From contig JAFQEC010000032.1 in the NCBI GenBank assembly GCA_017415805.1, forward strand, positions 1 through 64,000: DNA of 64,000 bases, written 5' to 3'. The notes under the pieces are model-generated. The model saw nothing but the letters and a program-made list of their open reading frames with translations, had not been told where the DNA came from and did no database searches. The DNA comes from Clostridia bacterium (GTDB lineage Bacteria; Bacillota; Clostridia; Oscillospirales; CAG-272). Positions within the stretch are counted from its first letter, which is position 1. Each line of letters begins with the position of its first letter. This document shows positions 33,134 through 42,384 of the stretch, piece by piece. The position numbers were made by a program, and so were the translations under genes.

Positions 33134-34345
33134 ATGTCTGCCAATCTGCTGACGGTAACCGAGCTCAACGAGTATTTGCGTATGCTTATGGACGGCAATC
33201 CGCTTCTCGGCAACGTTTTCGTGCGCGGTGAGATCTCCAATTTCACCAATCACTATAAAACAGGGCATTTTTACTTTTCCCTGAAGGATGAGGGCGGTGC
33301 TTTGCGCGCCGTGATGTTCCGTTCGTATGCGGCAAGGCTCGCTTTTTTGCCCGAGAACGGCATGAAGGTGATCCTGCACGGCCGCGTGAGCGTTTATCCG
33401 CGCAACGGCGAGTATCAGATCTACGTGGACGATATGCAGCCCGACGGCGTTGGTGCGCTGTGGCTGGCTTACGAGCAGCTGCGCCAAAAATTGGAAGGAG
33501 AGGGGCTGTTCGATCCTGCGCGCAAGCGCGCCTTGCCCCCTTATCCCGCACGCATCGGCATCATCACCTCGCCCACGGGCGCGGCGGTGCGTGATATGAT
33601 CCAGATCCTCGGCCGCCGCTATCCCGCGGCCGAGGTGATCCTGTATCCCGCGCTGGTGCAGGGTACGGATGCGCCCAAGAGCCTGATCGCAGGGCTTCGG
33701 CTGTTTGCCACCGCGCTGCCCGTGGACGTGATCCTGCTGGGACGCGGCGGTGGCTCTGCCGAGGATCTGTTTGCCTTTAACAACGAGGAGCTGGCGCGCG
33801 CCGTGGCGGCATCGCCGATCCCTGTGGTGAGTGCGGTCGGGCACGAGACCGATTTTACGATCTGTGATTTCGTGGCCGATCTGCGCGCGCCCACGCCCTC
33901 TGCGGCGGCCGAGCTGGCCGTGCCCGATGCCGCGGAGCTGCGCCGTGCGCTGTCGGCGACGGCGGAGCGCATGAGCGCGACCCTCTCGCATCGCATTTCA
34001 CATGCGCGTGCGCGGCTCGATGCGTTGGCCGCATCGGGGGCATTGCGCTCACCGCGATACACCCTGGACGAAAAGCGCATGGCGCTGGGGATGGCCGAGC
34101 AGCGGCTGGTGCATCTGACCGAGCAGGGGATGCACACGGCACACAGCTCGCTTACCGCGCTCTGCGCGCGCCTGAAGGGCCTCAACCCCTTGGACGTGCT
34201 CACGCGCGGCTATGCGGCAGTCTTTGACGGTGCGCATCGCCCGATCACGCGTGCCGCCGAGCTCGCGGCAGGGCAGACCGTCCACATTCAATTTTCCGAC
34301 AAAACGGCGGATGCCACGGTCAGCGGCATCCGAGAAAGCGAGTAA
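33134..34345 (+). CDS. xseA: Exodeoxyribonuclease VII large subunit
   Basis: Catalytic subunit of ExoVII, which degrades single-stranded DNA from both ends. The 403 residues contain an N-terminal OB fold (VFVRGEISNFTNHYKTGHFYFSLKDE), the conserved ITSPTGAAVRDMIQIL and LLGRGGGSAEDLFAFN motifs, and VSAVGHETDFTICDFVADLRAPTPSAAAEL, followed by a coiled-coil region and a C-terminal barrel. AAAGGAG precedes the ATG. The small subunit gene follows after two bases. Confidence 0.97.
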   Translation: MSANLLTVTELNEYLRMLMDGNPLLGNVFVRGEISNFTNHYKTGHFYFSLKDEGGALRAVMFRSYAARLAFLPENGMKVILHGRVSVYPRNGEYQIYVDDMQPDGVGALWLAYEQLRQKLEGEGLFDPARKRALPPYPARIGIITSPTGAAVRDMIQILGRRYPAAEVILYPALVQGTDAPKSLIAGLRLFATALPVDVILLGRGGGSAEDLFAFNNEELARAVAASPIPVVSAVGHETDFTICDFVADLRAPTPSAAAELAVPDAAELRRALSATAERMSATLSHRISHARARLDALAASGALRSPRYTLDEKRMALGMAEQRLVHLTEQGMHTAHSSLTALCARLKGLNPLDVLTRGYAAVFDGAHRPITRAAELAAGQTVHIQFSDKTADATVSGIRESE

Positions 34346-34347
34346 AT

Positions 34348-34581
34348 ATGGCAAACGAAGAAATGCGCTTTGAAGAAGCAATGGCGGCACTGGAGGAGCT
34401 GGTGGCGCGATTGGAGGCGGGCAAGGTCGGTCTTGACGAGTCGCTTGCGCTCTATGAGCAGGGCATGCGGCTGGTTCGTCTGTGCAACGCACAGCTCGAT
34501 CGCGCACAGCAGCGCGTTGCCGCGGTCCGCATGACCGAAGAGGGCCTTGTGACCGAGCCCTTTGACGGAGCGAAGGCATGA
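34348..34581 (+). CDS. xseB: Exodeoxyribonuclease VII small subunit
   Basis: Short helical subunit of 77 residues that coats the XseA coiled coil. It has the family pattern FEEAMAALEELVARLEAGKVGLDESLALYEQGMRLVRLCNAQLDRAQQ. It starts two bases after xseA and its stop overlaps the ispA start (ATGA), so all three are coupled. Confidence 0.96.
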   Translation: MANEEMRFEEAMAALEELVARLEAGKVGLDESLALYEQGMRLVRLCNAQLDRAQQRVAAVRMTEEGLVTEPFDGAKA

Positions 34582-35462
34582 ATATTTCGCAAATACTGGA
34601 ACAAAACGCCGCACTGGTCGAGACCGCGCTTCGCGAGGCATTGGCGCTCAGCGACCCCGATTTTGAAGCTGTGCTTTCTGCCGAGCGTTACAGTCTGCTG
34701 GCGGGCGGCAAGCGCATCCGCCCCACCCTGGTGCTGGAGCTCTGCCGATTGCTTGGCGGCACCGATACCGCGGCACTTCCGTTCGCCGTGGCTGTCGAGA
34801 TGGTGCACACCTATTCGCTCATTCACGACGATCTGCCCTGCATGGATGACGACGATCTGCGCCGCGGTTTGCCGACCTGTCACAAGAAATTCGGCGAGGC
34901 CACCGCACTGCTCGCAGGGGACGGACTTCTGACGCGTGCGTTTGGCGTGGCGGCGGGCAATACTGCCGTTTCGGCTGAGCAGGCACTGGCCGCCGTGCGT
35001 GTGCTGTCGCACGCGGCGGGGAGCTTTGGCATGATCGGCGGACAGGTGATGGATCTGGCGGGAGAGGGCACACACCTCACCGAGCAAGCGCTTTGCAAGC
35101 TGCACGCACACAAAACGGGCGCGCTCATTCGCGCGAGTGCGTTGCTTGGGTGTCTCGCGGCGGGCTTGCGCGAGGATGATCCGCGTGTCGCGGCGGCTTC
35201 GCGCTTTGCCGACGGGATCGGGCTTGCGTTTCAGATCGTGGATGACGTGCTGGATGCGACCGCAAGCACCGAGGTGCTCGGCAAGAGCGCGGGCTCGGAC
35301 GAGCGAAGCGAAAAGACCACGTTTTTAACCTACTATACACCCGAAGCGGCGCTCGCGTATGCACGCCGCGTGACCGATGCGGCCAAGCAAGCGCTCGCGG
35401 TATTTCCGCGCACCGAACGGCTGCTGGCACTGGCCGATCATCTGATTGAGAGAAAAAATTAA
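34578..35462 (+). CDS. ispA: Short-chain (farnesyl-type) polyprenyl diphosphate synthase
   Basis: Condenses IPP with allylic diphosphates to make C15 (or C10-C20) precursors for undecaprenyl phosphate and other isoprenoids. The 294 residues have both aspartate-rich motifs: DDLPCMD at 84-90 and DDVLD at 222-226, with GGKRIRP at 43-49. Position after xseB matches ispA in Firmicutes. In Bacillus dxs follows; here a PAP2-like gene and tlyA do. Confidence 0.94.
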   Translation: MNISQILEQNAALVETALREALALSDPDFEAVLSAERYSLLAGGKRIRPTLVLELCRLLGGTDTAALPFAVAVEMVHTYSLIHDDLPCMDDDDLRRGLPTCHKKFGEATALLAGDGLLTRAFGVAAGNTAVSAEQALAAVRVLSHAAGSFGMIGGQVMDLAGEGTHLTEQALCKLHAHKTGALIRASALLGCLAAGLREDDPRVAAASRFADGIGLAFQIVDDVLDATASTEVLGKSAGSDERSEKTTFLTYYTPEAALAYARRVTDAAKQALAVFPRTERLLALADHLIERKN

Positions 35463-35465
35463 CGC

Positions 35466-35969
35466 ATGGAGTTTGAAATGATACAACTGAAAAATCACCT
35501 GATCGATCTTGTCACCAACCCCGTACTGTTGGCTGCGGTAGTGGCGTGGCTGATCGCACAGATCCTCAAGATCTTCACCTCGCCCTCACACCGCGAGAAC
35601 ATTTCGTTTTTGCGCTTTGTGCTGGGCAGTGGCGGTATGCCCAGCTCACACTCGGCGGCGGTTTGCGCCACCTGCTTTTCGTGCGGCATCATCTATGGCT
35701 ACGACTCGGCGATCTTTGCGGTCTCCGCGGTGCTGGCTGTGGTCGTGATGCGTGATGCCGCAGGCATCCGCCGCGAGGCAGGAAAGCAGGCGCAGGTCAT
35801 CAATCAGGTCTCGCAGGAGCTCAGCAAAAAGCGAAAGAGCTTTATGGTATCCAATCTCCAGGAGCTGCTGGGGCATACCCCCTTACAGGTTCTGTTTGGC
35901 GGCTTGCTCGGGCTTGCAATGGCGTATTTTTGCCAGTGCTGGCTGTTCTTGAAGATCCTGCCCGTATAA
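35466..35969 (+). CDS. Divergent PAP2-family membrane protein (DUF212)
   Basis: Membrane protein of 167 residues with three to four hydrophobic segments and the divergent PAP2 signature GSGGMPSSHSA, plus VVMRDAAGIRREAGKQA. Classical PAP2 enzymes dephosphorylate lipid phosphates such as undecaprenyl diphosphate; activity of this divergent group is unproven. The ATG at 35466 lies three bases after ispA; an alternative in-frame ATG is at 35478. Position next to a prenyl diphosphate synthase makes a prenyl-phosphate substrate plausible, which is inference. Confidence 0.88.
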   Translation: MEFEMIQLKNHLIDLVTNPVLLAAVVAWLIAQILKIFTSPSHRENISFLRFVLGSGGMPSSHSAAVCATCFSCGIIYGYDSAIFAVSAVLAVVVMRDAAGIRREAGKQAQVINQVSQELSKKRKSFMVSNLQELLGHTPLQVLFGGLLGLAMAYFCQCWLFLKILPV

Positions 35970-35973
35970 CGTC

Positions 35974-36756
35974 ATGCGTTTGGATGTATATCTTGCAGCC
36001 AACGGCTATGCCGAGAGCCGCGAGCGCGCCAAGCGGCTGATCGAATCGGGCGCGGTTACGGTGGGCGGCGCTCTTGCCCAAAAGGCCGCGCAGGAGGTGG
36101 TGGGCGCGCCCGCGATCACCGTGCGCGAGGAGCGCTTTGTAGGGCGCGGCGGTGAGAAGCTGGATGCTGCCTTGCGCTTATTTTCGGTTGATCCGCGCGG
36201 CCTTCATGCGCTGGATATCGGTGCTTCCACGGGGGGCTTTACCGATTGCCTTTTGCAGCATGGCGCAGCCGCGGTGGTGGCACTGGACGCAGGCATGGGA
36301 CAGCTGCATCCGCGGTTGCTTGCCGATGCGCGTGTGAGAAATATTGAAAAATACAACGCGCGTGAGCTCGCGCCCGCCGATGTCGGCACGGTCGAGCTTG
36401 TTGTGATGGATGTTTCCTTTATTTCGCAGACCTATATTTTGCCGCGTATCCCCTCGGTGCTCTCCGAGGATGGACGATTGATCTCGCTCGTGAAGCCGCA
36501 ATTTGAGGCGGGGCGTACAGCTCTGAACAAGAAGGGGCTCGTGAAGCATCCGCGTGACCGCGTGATGGCCGTACGGCGCGTGCTGTCGGCCGCGGCCGAG
36601 GCAGGGCTTCGGTGCGTGGGGCTTGCCCCCTCGCCGATCCGCGGGGGCGACGGCAACGAGGAATATTTAGCCGTGTTTGAAAAGAGCGCGGATTGCAGGG
36701 GCAATTTGCACATTTCGGTGGAAAAAACAGTTTTGGAAGGGGCGGTGAGCCAATGA
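35974..36756 (+). CDS. tlyA: TlyA-family rRNA 2'-O-methyltransferase / hemolysin A-like
   Basis: S4-domain plus FtsJ-type methyltransferase of 260 residues. In mycobacteria TlyA methylates C1409 of 16S and C1920 of 23S rRNA, sites that affect capreomycin sensitivity. The S4 domain covers about 1-60 (MRLDVYLAANGYAESRERAKRLIESGAV), the SAM motif LDIGASTGGFTDCLLQHGA follows at about 80-98, then VVMDVSFISQTYILP and SLVKPQFEAGR. It starts four bases after the PAP2-like gene and overlaps nadK by four bases. Confidence 0.92.
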   Translation: MRLDVYLAANGYAESRERAKRLIESGAVTVGGALAQKAAQEVVGAPAITVREERFVGRGGEKLDAALRLFSVDPRGLHALDIGASTGGFTDCLLQHGAAAVVALDAGMGQLHPRLLADARVRNIEKYNARELAPADVGTVELVVMDVSFISQTYILPRIPSVLSEDGRLISLVKPQFEAGRTALNKKGLVKHPRDRVMAVRRVLSAAAEAGLRCVGLAPSPIRGGDGNEEYLAVFEKSADCRGNLHISVEKTVLEGAVSQ

Positions 36757-37634
36757 CAGTCAAAAGTGTTGCACTGATCACAAATTTTAATATCTATGAC
36801 AAGGCCAATGCCGCGATGCGTGTGGCAGAGGAGCTGGTACAGTACGATGTGCGCATCCTGATCGCTTCGGTGAACAAGGATAAGATCTTCCGCATGCGCC
36901 GCAATCGCAAGGAGTATACCTATCTCCCCTTGGAGGAGATCTACCGCGAGGCCGATTGCATCATCGTGCTGGGCGGCGACGGAACGCTGCTCGATGCCGC
37001 GCGGCGTGCGGCGCCCCTTGGCAAGCCCTTGCTTGGCATCAATATGGGGCGGCTTGGCTATATGACCGAGCTGGAGATCTCGGATCTTGCGCAGCTCGCC
37101 AAGCTCTTTTCGGGCGAGTTTACCGTTGACGAGCGCACCATGCTCTCGGTGCGGATCCTCGCGCAAAACGATGCGGTCAAGGCAGAGTCCTTTGCCCTCA
37201 ATGACGCCGTGATCTCAAACGGCTCGGTCGCGCGAATCGTGGATCTGGAGCTTTACGAGAACTGCGAGCTGATCTCGACCTACCGTGCAGACGGCTTGAT
37301 CGTGGCAACGCCCACGGGCTCTACGGCGTATTCCATGTCGGCAGGCGGTCCGATCACAGATCCCCATCTGCCCTGCTTTTGCATCACGCCCGTGTGTCCG
37401 CATTCGCTCTCGGCGCGTCCGCTTCTGTTCCGCGACGACGCCGTGCTGGATATCAAAAACATCTGTCAGCGCGAGAAGATGCTCTATCTGACCCTGGACG
37501 GGCGCAACAATTTTGAGATCTATCGCGGTGACCGTGTGCGCATCACGCGCGCGCCGATGCTCACGCGCCTGATCCGCTTTCAGAGTGGCGGATTTTATAA
37601 AAAGTTGCAGAAAAAACTGAATTCATATGAGTAA
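36753..37634 (+). CDS. nadK: NAD kinase
   Basis: Phosphorylates NAD to NADP. The start is the ATG overlapping the tlyA stop (ATGA), giving 293 residues; longer frames lie inside tlyA. The GGDGT motif is at 74-78 with LLDAARRAA after it, GINMGRLGYMTEL follows, and the substrate loop is TPTGSTAYSMSAGGPI. Insertion between tlyA and argR is common in Clostridia though not in Bacillus. Confidence 0.96.
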   Translation: MTVKSVALITNFNIYDKANAAMRVAEELVQYDVRILIASVNKDKIFRMRRNRKEYTYLPLEEIYREADCIIVLGGDGTLLDAARRAAPLGKPLLGINMGRLGYMTELEISDLAQLAKLFSGEFTVDERTMLSVRILAQNDAVKAESFALNDAVISNGSVARIVDLELYENCELISTYRADGLIVATPTGSTAYSMSAGGPITDPHLPCFCITPVCPHSLSARPLLFRDDAVLDIKNICQREKMLYLTLDGRNNFEIYRGDRVRITRAPMLTRLIRFQSGGFYKKLQKKLNSYE

Positions 37635-37646
37635 AAGAGGTAGAAG

Positions 37647-38102
37647 ATGAAGACCAACAGACAGAAGAAGATCCTGGAGATCGTTGCGCGCCATCACGTG
37701 GAGACGCAGGATGACCTGATCTATCACCTGATGGAGGAGGGCTACTCGGTCACGCAGGCAACCATCTCGCGCGACATTCGCGAGCTCCAGCTGACCAAGG
37801 TCCTCACGGGAAAGGGCAGCTATCGCTACGTTGCCCCCAAGAAGGAGGACATGGTGACGGGCATGAAGTTCAACGCCGCACTGGTCGATTCGATCACCAG
37901 CGTGGACTATGCGCAGAACATCATCGTCATCAAGACCTACCCGGGGCTCGCACAGGCAGTCGCGGCAGGTGTGGACAACCTGTCGCTCGCGGACCTGCTC
38001 GGTTGTGTGGCAGGGGATGATACCATCCTGATCGCCACGCGCAGCGAGATCTCGGCCAAGCTCATCAGCGAGCGCATCCGTATTATGATGAAGGCGGGCT
38101 GA
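37647..38102 (+). CDS. argR: Arginine repressor ArgR/AhrC
   Basis: Hexameric regulator that uses arginine as co-repressor for arginine biosynthesis and catabolic genes. The 151 residues have an N-terminal winged helix (SVTQATISRDIRELQLTKV) and a C-terminal arginine-binding core with the GCVAGDDTILIATRS motif. AGAGGTAG precedes the ATG. It is adjacent to recN, the conserved Firmicutes order. No arginine genes are in the window apart from argS. Confidence 0.96.
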   Translation: MKTNRQKKILEIVARHHVETQDDLIYHLMEEGYSVTQATISRDIRELQLTKVLTGKGSYRYVAPKKEDMVTGMKFNAALVDSITSVDYAQNIIVIKTYPGLAQAVAAGVDNLSLADLLGCVAGDDTILIATRSEISAKLISERIRIMMKAG

Positions 38103-38103
38103 T

Positions 38104-39777
38104 ATGCTGGATTCGCTTCACATTGAGAACATGGCGGTCATACGGTCGCTGGATGTCGATTTTGGGGGCGGTCTTTCGGTGATCAGCGGTGAAACGGGCT
38201 CGGGCAAGTCGGTGATGATGGATTCGTTGGCGTTTTTGCTGGGCGGACGGCCCGAGCGCGAGCTTGTGCGCAGCGGCACCGAGCAAGCGCTGGTCAGCGC
38301 GGTATTCTCAAATATCGGTGCGGCGGCTACGGCTTATCTTGCCGAGCAAGGGCTTGAGGCCGAGGATGAGCTGCTTTTGCAGCGCACGCTCACGGCGGAC
38401 GGCAAATCGCGCTGCCGTCTCAACGGCCGCGCGGTGCCACAGTCGATCCTGCGCGGCCTTTCGGGGTATCTGGTGAGCATCCACGGTCAAAACGACAATC
38501 AGCTGCTGCTGCAAAAGGCGGCGCAGGCACGGATCTTGGATTCCTGTGCCGATTTCGGGGATACCACGGAGCGTTACACCGCCGCCTTTGCGGCGTATAC
38601 CGAGACAGAGCGCCGTCTTGCATCCTTGCGCCGTGACAGCGCAGAGCAAAGCCGTCTGCGCGATATGCTGGAATTTCAGATCGCCGATATTGATGCCGCC
38701 AAGCTCCGATGCGGTGAGGAGGAGGAGCTGCTCGCGCGCCGCGTGAAGCTGCAAAATGCCGAGCGCATCGCCAAGCAGACCGCGTTTTTGTACCGCGCGC
38801 TGTACGGGAGCGAAAAGGGCAGTGCTGCGCTGATCTTAGAGCGCGCCTCACAGGCCATGCACCAGCTCTCGGGCATGATGACGGGCGCAGAGGAAATGGC
38901 ACAAAAGCTGATGAGCATGCGCTATGAGGTGGAGGATATGGCCAACACCGCGCGCGACTTTGCCGAGGATTTTGACACCGACCCCACCGAGGCACTCAAC
39001 CGCGTGGAGGCTCGACTGGATACCATCACCAAGCTGCGCCGCAAATACGGCGCGGATATTGCCGAGATCCTGGAGTTTCGCCGTACCGCGGCAGAGCGAC
39101 TTTCTCTGCTGGAGAATACCGAGCGATCCGAGGCCGAGCTGCAAAAGCAGCTCGCCGCACAAAGATCCGAGCTGACGCTGCTGGCCGACGCCTTGCATCA
39201 GGCACGCGAGAGGGCGGCAGAGGAGCTTTGCGCACGCGTGCTGGCCGAGCTTTCCTTCTTGGATATGCCCGCAGTGCGCTTTGATATTGCACTTGCGCGC
39301 ACGGCGGAATTCGGCGCGCACGGCAACGACGACGTGGAGTTTTGCATCGCCACCAACCCGGGTGAGCCTCTTTTGCCCCTCTCACGCATCGCATCGGGCG
39401 GGGAGCTGGCACGCATCATGCTGGCCCTCAAAAGCGTGCTCAACGAGCGCGACGGCGTTGCAACGGCGGTCTTTGACGAGGTCGATACGGGTATTTCGGG
39501 CAAGACCGCGCGCAAGATCGGCATTAAGCTTTCCGAGATCGGCCGCGCTACACAGGTGATCTCCATCACCCACTCGGCGCAGATCGCATCGCTTGCAAGC
39601 GCACATTACCGCATTGTCAAGCACGCCGAGCACGACCGTGCGCACACCACCGTTGAGCGCTTGGACGAGCAGGGACGCGTTGCCGAGGTGGCGCGTATTC
39701 TGGGCGGCCTTTCGGTCACCGAGGCACAGCGCGAGGCGGCGCGCGAGATGATCGAGGAGGGCAGGGCCTACCGATGA
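38104..39777 (+). CDS. recN: DNA repair protein RecN
   Basis: SMC-like ATPase that acts in double-strand-break repair. The 557 residues start with LHIENMAVIRSLDVDFGGGLSVISGETGSGKS, the Walker A GETGSGKS at 29-36. A long coiled coil separates it from the signature SRIASGGELARIMLALK and Walker B VFDEVDTGISGKTA. It starts one base after argR and ends the nusB operon. In Bacillus recN is followed by spoIVB and spo0A; here it is followed by a promoter and glyS. Confidence 0.96.
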   Translation: MLDSLHIENMAVIRSLDVDFGGGLSVISGETGSGKSVMMDSLAFLLGGRPERELVRSGTEQALVSAVFSNIGAAATAYLAEQGLEAEDELLLQRTLTADGKSRCRLNGRAVPQSILRGLSGYLVSIHGQNDNQLLLQKAAQARILDSCADFGDTTERYTAAFAAYTETERRLASLRRDSAEQSRLRDMLEFQIADIDAAKLRCGEEEELLARRVKLQNAERIAKQTAFLYRALYGSEKGSAALILERASQAMHQLSGMMTGAEEMAQKLMSMRYEVEDMANTARDFAEDFDTDPTEALNRVEARLDTITKLRRKYGADIAEILEFRRTAAERLSLLENTERSEAELQKQLAAQRSELTLLADALHQARERAAEELCARVLAELSFLDMPAVRFDIALARTAEFGAHGNDDVEFCIATNPGEPLLPLSRIASGGELARIMLALKSVLNERDGVATAVFDEVDTGISGKTARKIGIKLSEIGRATQVISITHSAQIASLASAHYRIVKHAEHDRAHTTVERLDEQGRVAEVARILGGLSVTEAQREAAREMIEEGRAYR

Positions 39778-39833
39778 GCGATCCCAAGCGTGCTTGAAGG
39801 CGCAAAAAGTGCGGATGAAATGTCGGGGAATAC

Positions 39834-39862
39834 TTGACAAGAGCCGCGAAGAAGAGTAAAAT
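39834..39862 (+). promoter_or_regulatory. Sigma-A promoter for glyS
   Basis: TTGACA at 39834-39839, 17 bases, TAAAAT at 39857-39862. The leader is only about 25 bases, too short for a T-box. Confidence 0.9.
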
Positions 39863-39892
39863 AACAATATTACAGCAAATTGAGGAGATACT

Positions 39893-41308
39893 ATGAACAA
39901 CCTGGAAAAAACAATGGATAAGATCGTCGCCCTTTGCAAGAACCGCGGCTTTATTTTCCCCGGCTCGGAGATCTACGGCGGCCTTGCCAACTCCTGGGAC
40001 TACGGCCCTCTTGGCGTGGAGTTCAAGAACAACGTCAAAAAGGCATGGTGGAAGAAGTTCGTGCAGGAGAGCCGCTACAACGTCGGCCTGGACAGCGCGA
40101 TCATCATGAACCCCGAGGCATGGGTGGCATCGGGCCACGTGGGTGGATTTTCCGATCCGCTGATGGACTGCAAAGCCTGCAAGGCGCGTCACCGTGCGGA
40201 CAAGCTCATCGAGGAGTATGCCTTCGAGAACGGCCTTGAGGACAACCCCGCAGGCTGGAGCTTTGAGCAGATGTCTGCGTATATCGAGGAGAAGGGCATC
40301 GTTTGCCCCACCTGCGGCAAAAAGGACTTCACCGCCATCAAGAAGTTCAATCTGATGTTCAAGACCTTCATCGGTGTCACCGAGGATTCGACCAACACCG
40401 TGTATCTGCGCCCCGAGACCGCACAGGGAATTTTTGTGAATTTCCCCGCGATCCAGCGCTCCACGCGCCGCAAGTTGCCCTTTGGTGTTTGCCAGATCGG
40501 CAAATCCTTCCGAAACGAGATCACGCCCGGTAACTTCGTGTTCCGCACGCGCGAGTTCGAGCAGATGGAGCTGGAGTTCTTCTGCAAGCCCGGCACGGAT
40601 CTGGAGTGGTTCGCCTACTGGAAGGATTTTTGCAAGAAGTGGCTGCTCGATCTCGGCATGCGTGAGGAGAATCTGCGTCTGCGCGATCACGACCCCGAGG
40701 AGCTGGCCTTCTATTCCAAGGGCACCACGGACTTTGAGTTCCTGTTCCCGTTTGGCTGGGGCGAGCTGTGGGGAATTGCTGACCGTACCGACTACGATCT
40801 CGGTCAGCACGCCAAGCACTCCAACAAGGATATGACCTATTTCGACCCCGAGACAAACGAGCGCTACACCCCCTACGTGGTAGAGCCGTCGCTGGGCGCG
40901 GACCGCGTGGCGCTCGCCTTCCTTGTCGATGCCTATGACGAAGAGGTGATCGACGAGGCGAAGAACGACGTGCGCGTGGTGCTGCATCTGCATCCCGCAC
41001 TCGCACCCTACAAGGTGGCGGTGCTGCCCCTCTCCAAAAAGCTCTCCGACAAGGCACTTGAGGTGCGTGACGAGCTGGCCAAGTATTTTGCCGTGGATTA
41101 CGACGAGACGGGCTCGATCGGCAAGCGTTACCGCCGCGAGGATGAGATCGGCACGCCCCTTTGCGTGACCGTGGACTTTGAGACGGTTGGCGACGGCGAG
41201 AAGGCCGCTGACAACTGCGTGACCGTGCGTGACCGCGATACCATGGAGCAGGTCCGCATTCCGATCAGCGAGCTCAAGGACTATATTGAGAAGAAAATTG
41301 CATTTTAA
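39893..41308 (+). CDS. glyS: Glycine--tRNA ligase, single-chain (alpha2) type
   Basis: Class II synthetase that charges tRNA-Gly. The 471 residues match the eukaryote/archaeon-like single-chain form, also found in many Firmicutes: [22 protein letters not shown] near the N-terminus, [12 protein letters not shown], a class II motif 2 with [24 protein letters not shown], and [15 protein letters not shown]. The C-terminal anticodon domain begins near 370. GAGGAG precedes the ATG. It is a single-gene unit between a consensus promoter and a strong terminator. Confidence 0.97.
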   Translation: MNNLEKTMDKIVALCKNRGFIFPGSEIYGGLANSWDYGPLGVEFKNNVKKAWWKKFVQESRYNVGLDSAIIMNPEAWVASGHVGGFSDPLMDCKACKARHRADKLIEEYAFENGLEDNPAGWSFEQMSAYIEEKGIVCPTCGKKDFTAIKKFNLMFKTFIGVTEDSTNTVYLRPETAQGIFVNFPAIQRSTRRKLPFGVCQIGKSFRNEITPGNFVFRTREFEQMELEFFCKPGTDLEWFAYWKDFCKKWLLDLGMREENLRLRDHDPEELAFYSKGTTDFEFLFPFGWGELWGIADRTDYDLGQHAKHSNKDMTYFDPETNERYTPYVVEPSLGADRVALAFLVDAYDEEVIDEAKNDVRVVLHLHPALAPYKVAVLPLSKKLSDKALEVRDELAKYFAVDYDETGSIGKRYRREDEIGTPLCVTVDFETVGDGEKAADNCVTVRDRDTMEQVRIPISELKDYIEKKIAF

Positions 41309-41312
41309 GCAA

Positions 41313-41340
41313 AAAAAGCGGCGCTGTTGCGCCGCTTTTT
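41313..41340 (+). terminator. Rho-independent terminator after glyS
   Basis: 12-bp stem AAAAAGCGGCGC / GCGCCGCTTTTT with a TGTT loop. It separates glyS from the kinase/PqqD/peptidase cassette. Confidence 0.93.
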
Positions 41341-41350
41341 GCTTTTTCTA

Positions 41351-41379
41351 TTGCATTTTTGCTTCCTTTATGATAAAAT
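41351..41379 (+). promoter_or_regulatory. Sigma-A promoter of the HprK/PqqD/peptidase cassette
   Basis: TTGCAT at 41351-41356, 17 bases, TAAAAT at 41374-41379. The predicted start of transcription near 41386 rules out starts further upstream in the kinase frame. Confidence 0.85.
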
Positions 41380-41410
41380 AAGTGCATATGAGAAAAAAGG
41401 GGGGATCGGC

Positions 41411-42121
41411 TTGAAGATCCGTATTGCAGAGCTGAATATCGAGATCCAAAACCGATACCCGTATACCGCACGGCAATGTGTGGGCTATGAGGCGGAGTTT
41501 GACCGCGCGGACATTACGGTCTGCGTGCCGATCGAGGACGTCAAGCGCGAGTTTGAGCGCTCTGTCGAGGGGTGCTCACCCGGTTACGCCGAGTTCATCT
41601 GCATTTACCGCGCCATCGCACGCGAGCTGCCGCGCTTCGGTGCGTTCGTGTTTCACGCATCGGTGGTGGAGTGTGACGGCAGGGCATACGCCTTTACCGC
41701 CACCAGCGGCACGGGCAAATCCACCCACACCGCACTCTGGTTGCAGGAATTCGGCGCGCGCGCGCGCATCATCAACGGCGACAAGCCCATCTTTCGCTTT
41801 TTTGGGGATACGCTCTACGCCTGCGGCACGCCCTGGTGCGGCAAGGAGCGACAGGGCTGTAACGCCGTATCACCCTTGGCGGCACTCTGCTTTCTGGAGC
41901 GCGATACCGTCAACCGCATCGCACCCATTGACGATGCCGAGGCGGTGAAGCATCTGTTCCATCAGATCTTTATCCCCGAGAGCATCGAGGCAGCAGGTCT
42001 GCTGTTTGACCTGCTCGACCGAACCGTACGCAATATCCCGACCTATTTGTTGGGGTGCAATATCTCGCCCGAGGCCGCACACGTGGCCTACCGCGGCATG
42101 CAGAGAGGAGAAAACGAATGA
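41411..42121 (+). CDS. HPr kinase-like P-loop protein
   Basis: Protein of 236 residues related to the C-terminal half of HPr(Ser) kinase. It has the P-loop FTATSGTGKSTHT at about 95-107, the acidic segment INGDKPIFRF at 121-130, and GTPWCGKERQGCN. HprK-like kinases of this size occur in some RiPP clusters; in paeninodin-type lasso clusters one phosphorylates the peptide. The start is a TTG at 41411 preceded by AAAGGGGGG; the only longer frame would begin in the glyS terminator. First gene of a three-gene unit, overlapping the next by four bases (ATGA). The substrate is unknown; true HPr as a target is unlikely because the regulatory N-terminal domain is absent. Confidence 0.8.
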   Translation: MKIRIAELNIEIQNRYPYTARQCVGYEAEFDRADITVCVPIEDVKREFERSVEGCSPGYAEFICIYRAIARELPRFGAFVFHASVVECDGRAYAFTATSGTGKSTHTALWLQEFGARARIINGDKPIFRFFGDTLYACGTPWCGKERQGCNAVSPLAALCFLERDTVNRIAPIDDAEAVKHLFHQIFIPESIEAAGLLFDLLDRTVRNIPTYLLGCNISPEAAHVAYRGMQRGENE

Positions 42122-42384
42122 TCCGCAGTAATTTATTTATCAAGCGCAAGATCGGCACGCAATTCGTCATCGTTGCGATCGGCGAGGCCACCAAGCGCTT
42201 CAACGGCATGATCACCGTCAACGAAACGGGCAGCTTCATCTGGGATCAACTGGAGAAGGATATCACGCTGGACGAGCTGGTCAACGCTGTGACCGCAGAG
42301 TACGAGGTGGATGCCGACACCGCCCGTGCCGATGCAGGTCGTTTTATCGAGACCCTGAAGGAGGTCGGCGCGCTTGCACAGTGA
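42118..42384 (+). CDS. PqqD-like (RRE) peptide-binding protein
   Basis: Small protein of 88 residues with the PqqD pattern: IGTQFVIVAIGEATKRFNGMITVNETGSFIWDQL, then DITLDELVNAVTAEYEVDADTARADAGRFIETLKEVGAL. PqqD-type domains bind leader peptides of ribosomally made, modified peptides and present them to modifying enzymes. The start is the ATG overlapping the kinase stop, with AGAGGAG upstream. It overlaps the next gene by eleven bases. No precursor peptide or radical SAM gene is visible nearby, so the partner may lie elsewhere in the genome or be a larger protein. Confidence 0.85.
   Translation: MIRSNLFIKRKIGTQFVIVAIGEATKRFNGMITVNETGSFIWDQLEKDITLDELVNAVTAEYEVDADTARADAGRFIETLKEVGALAQ

Noticed and set aside
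39778-39892. Possible T-box or riboswitch before glyS
   Set aside because: Only about 25 bases lie between the predicted transcription start and the ATG; no such RNA fits.
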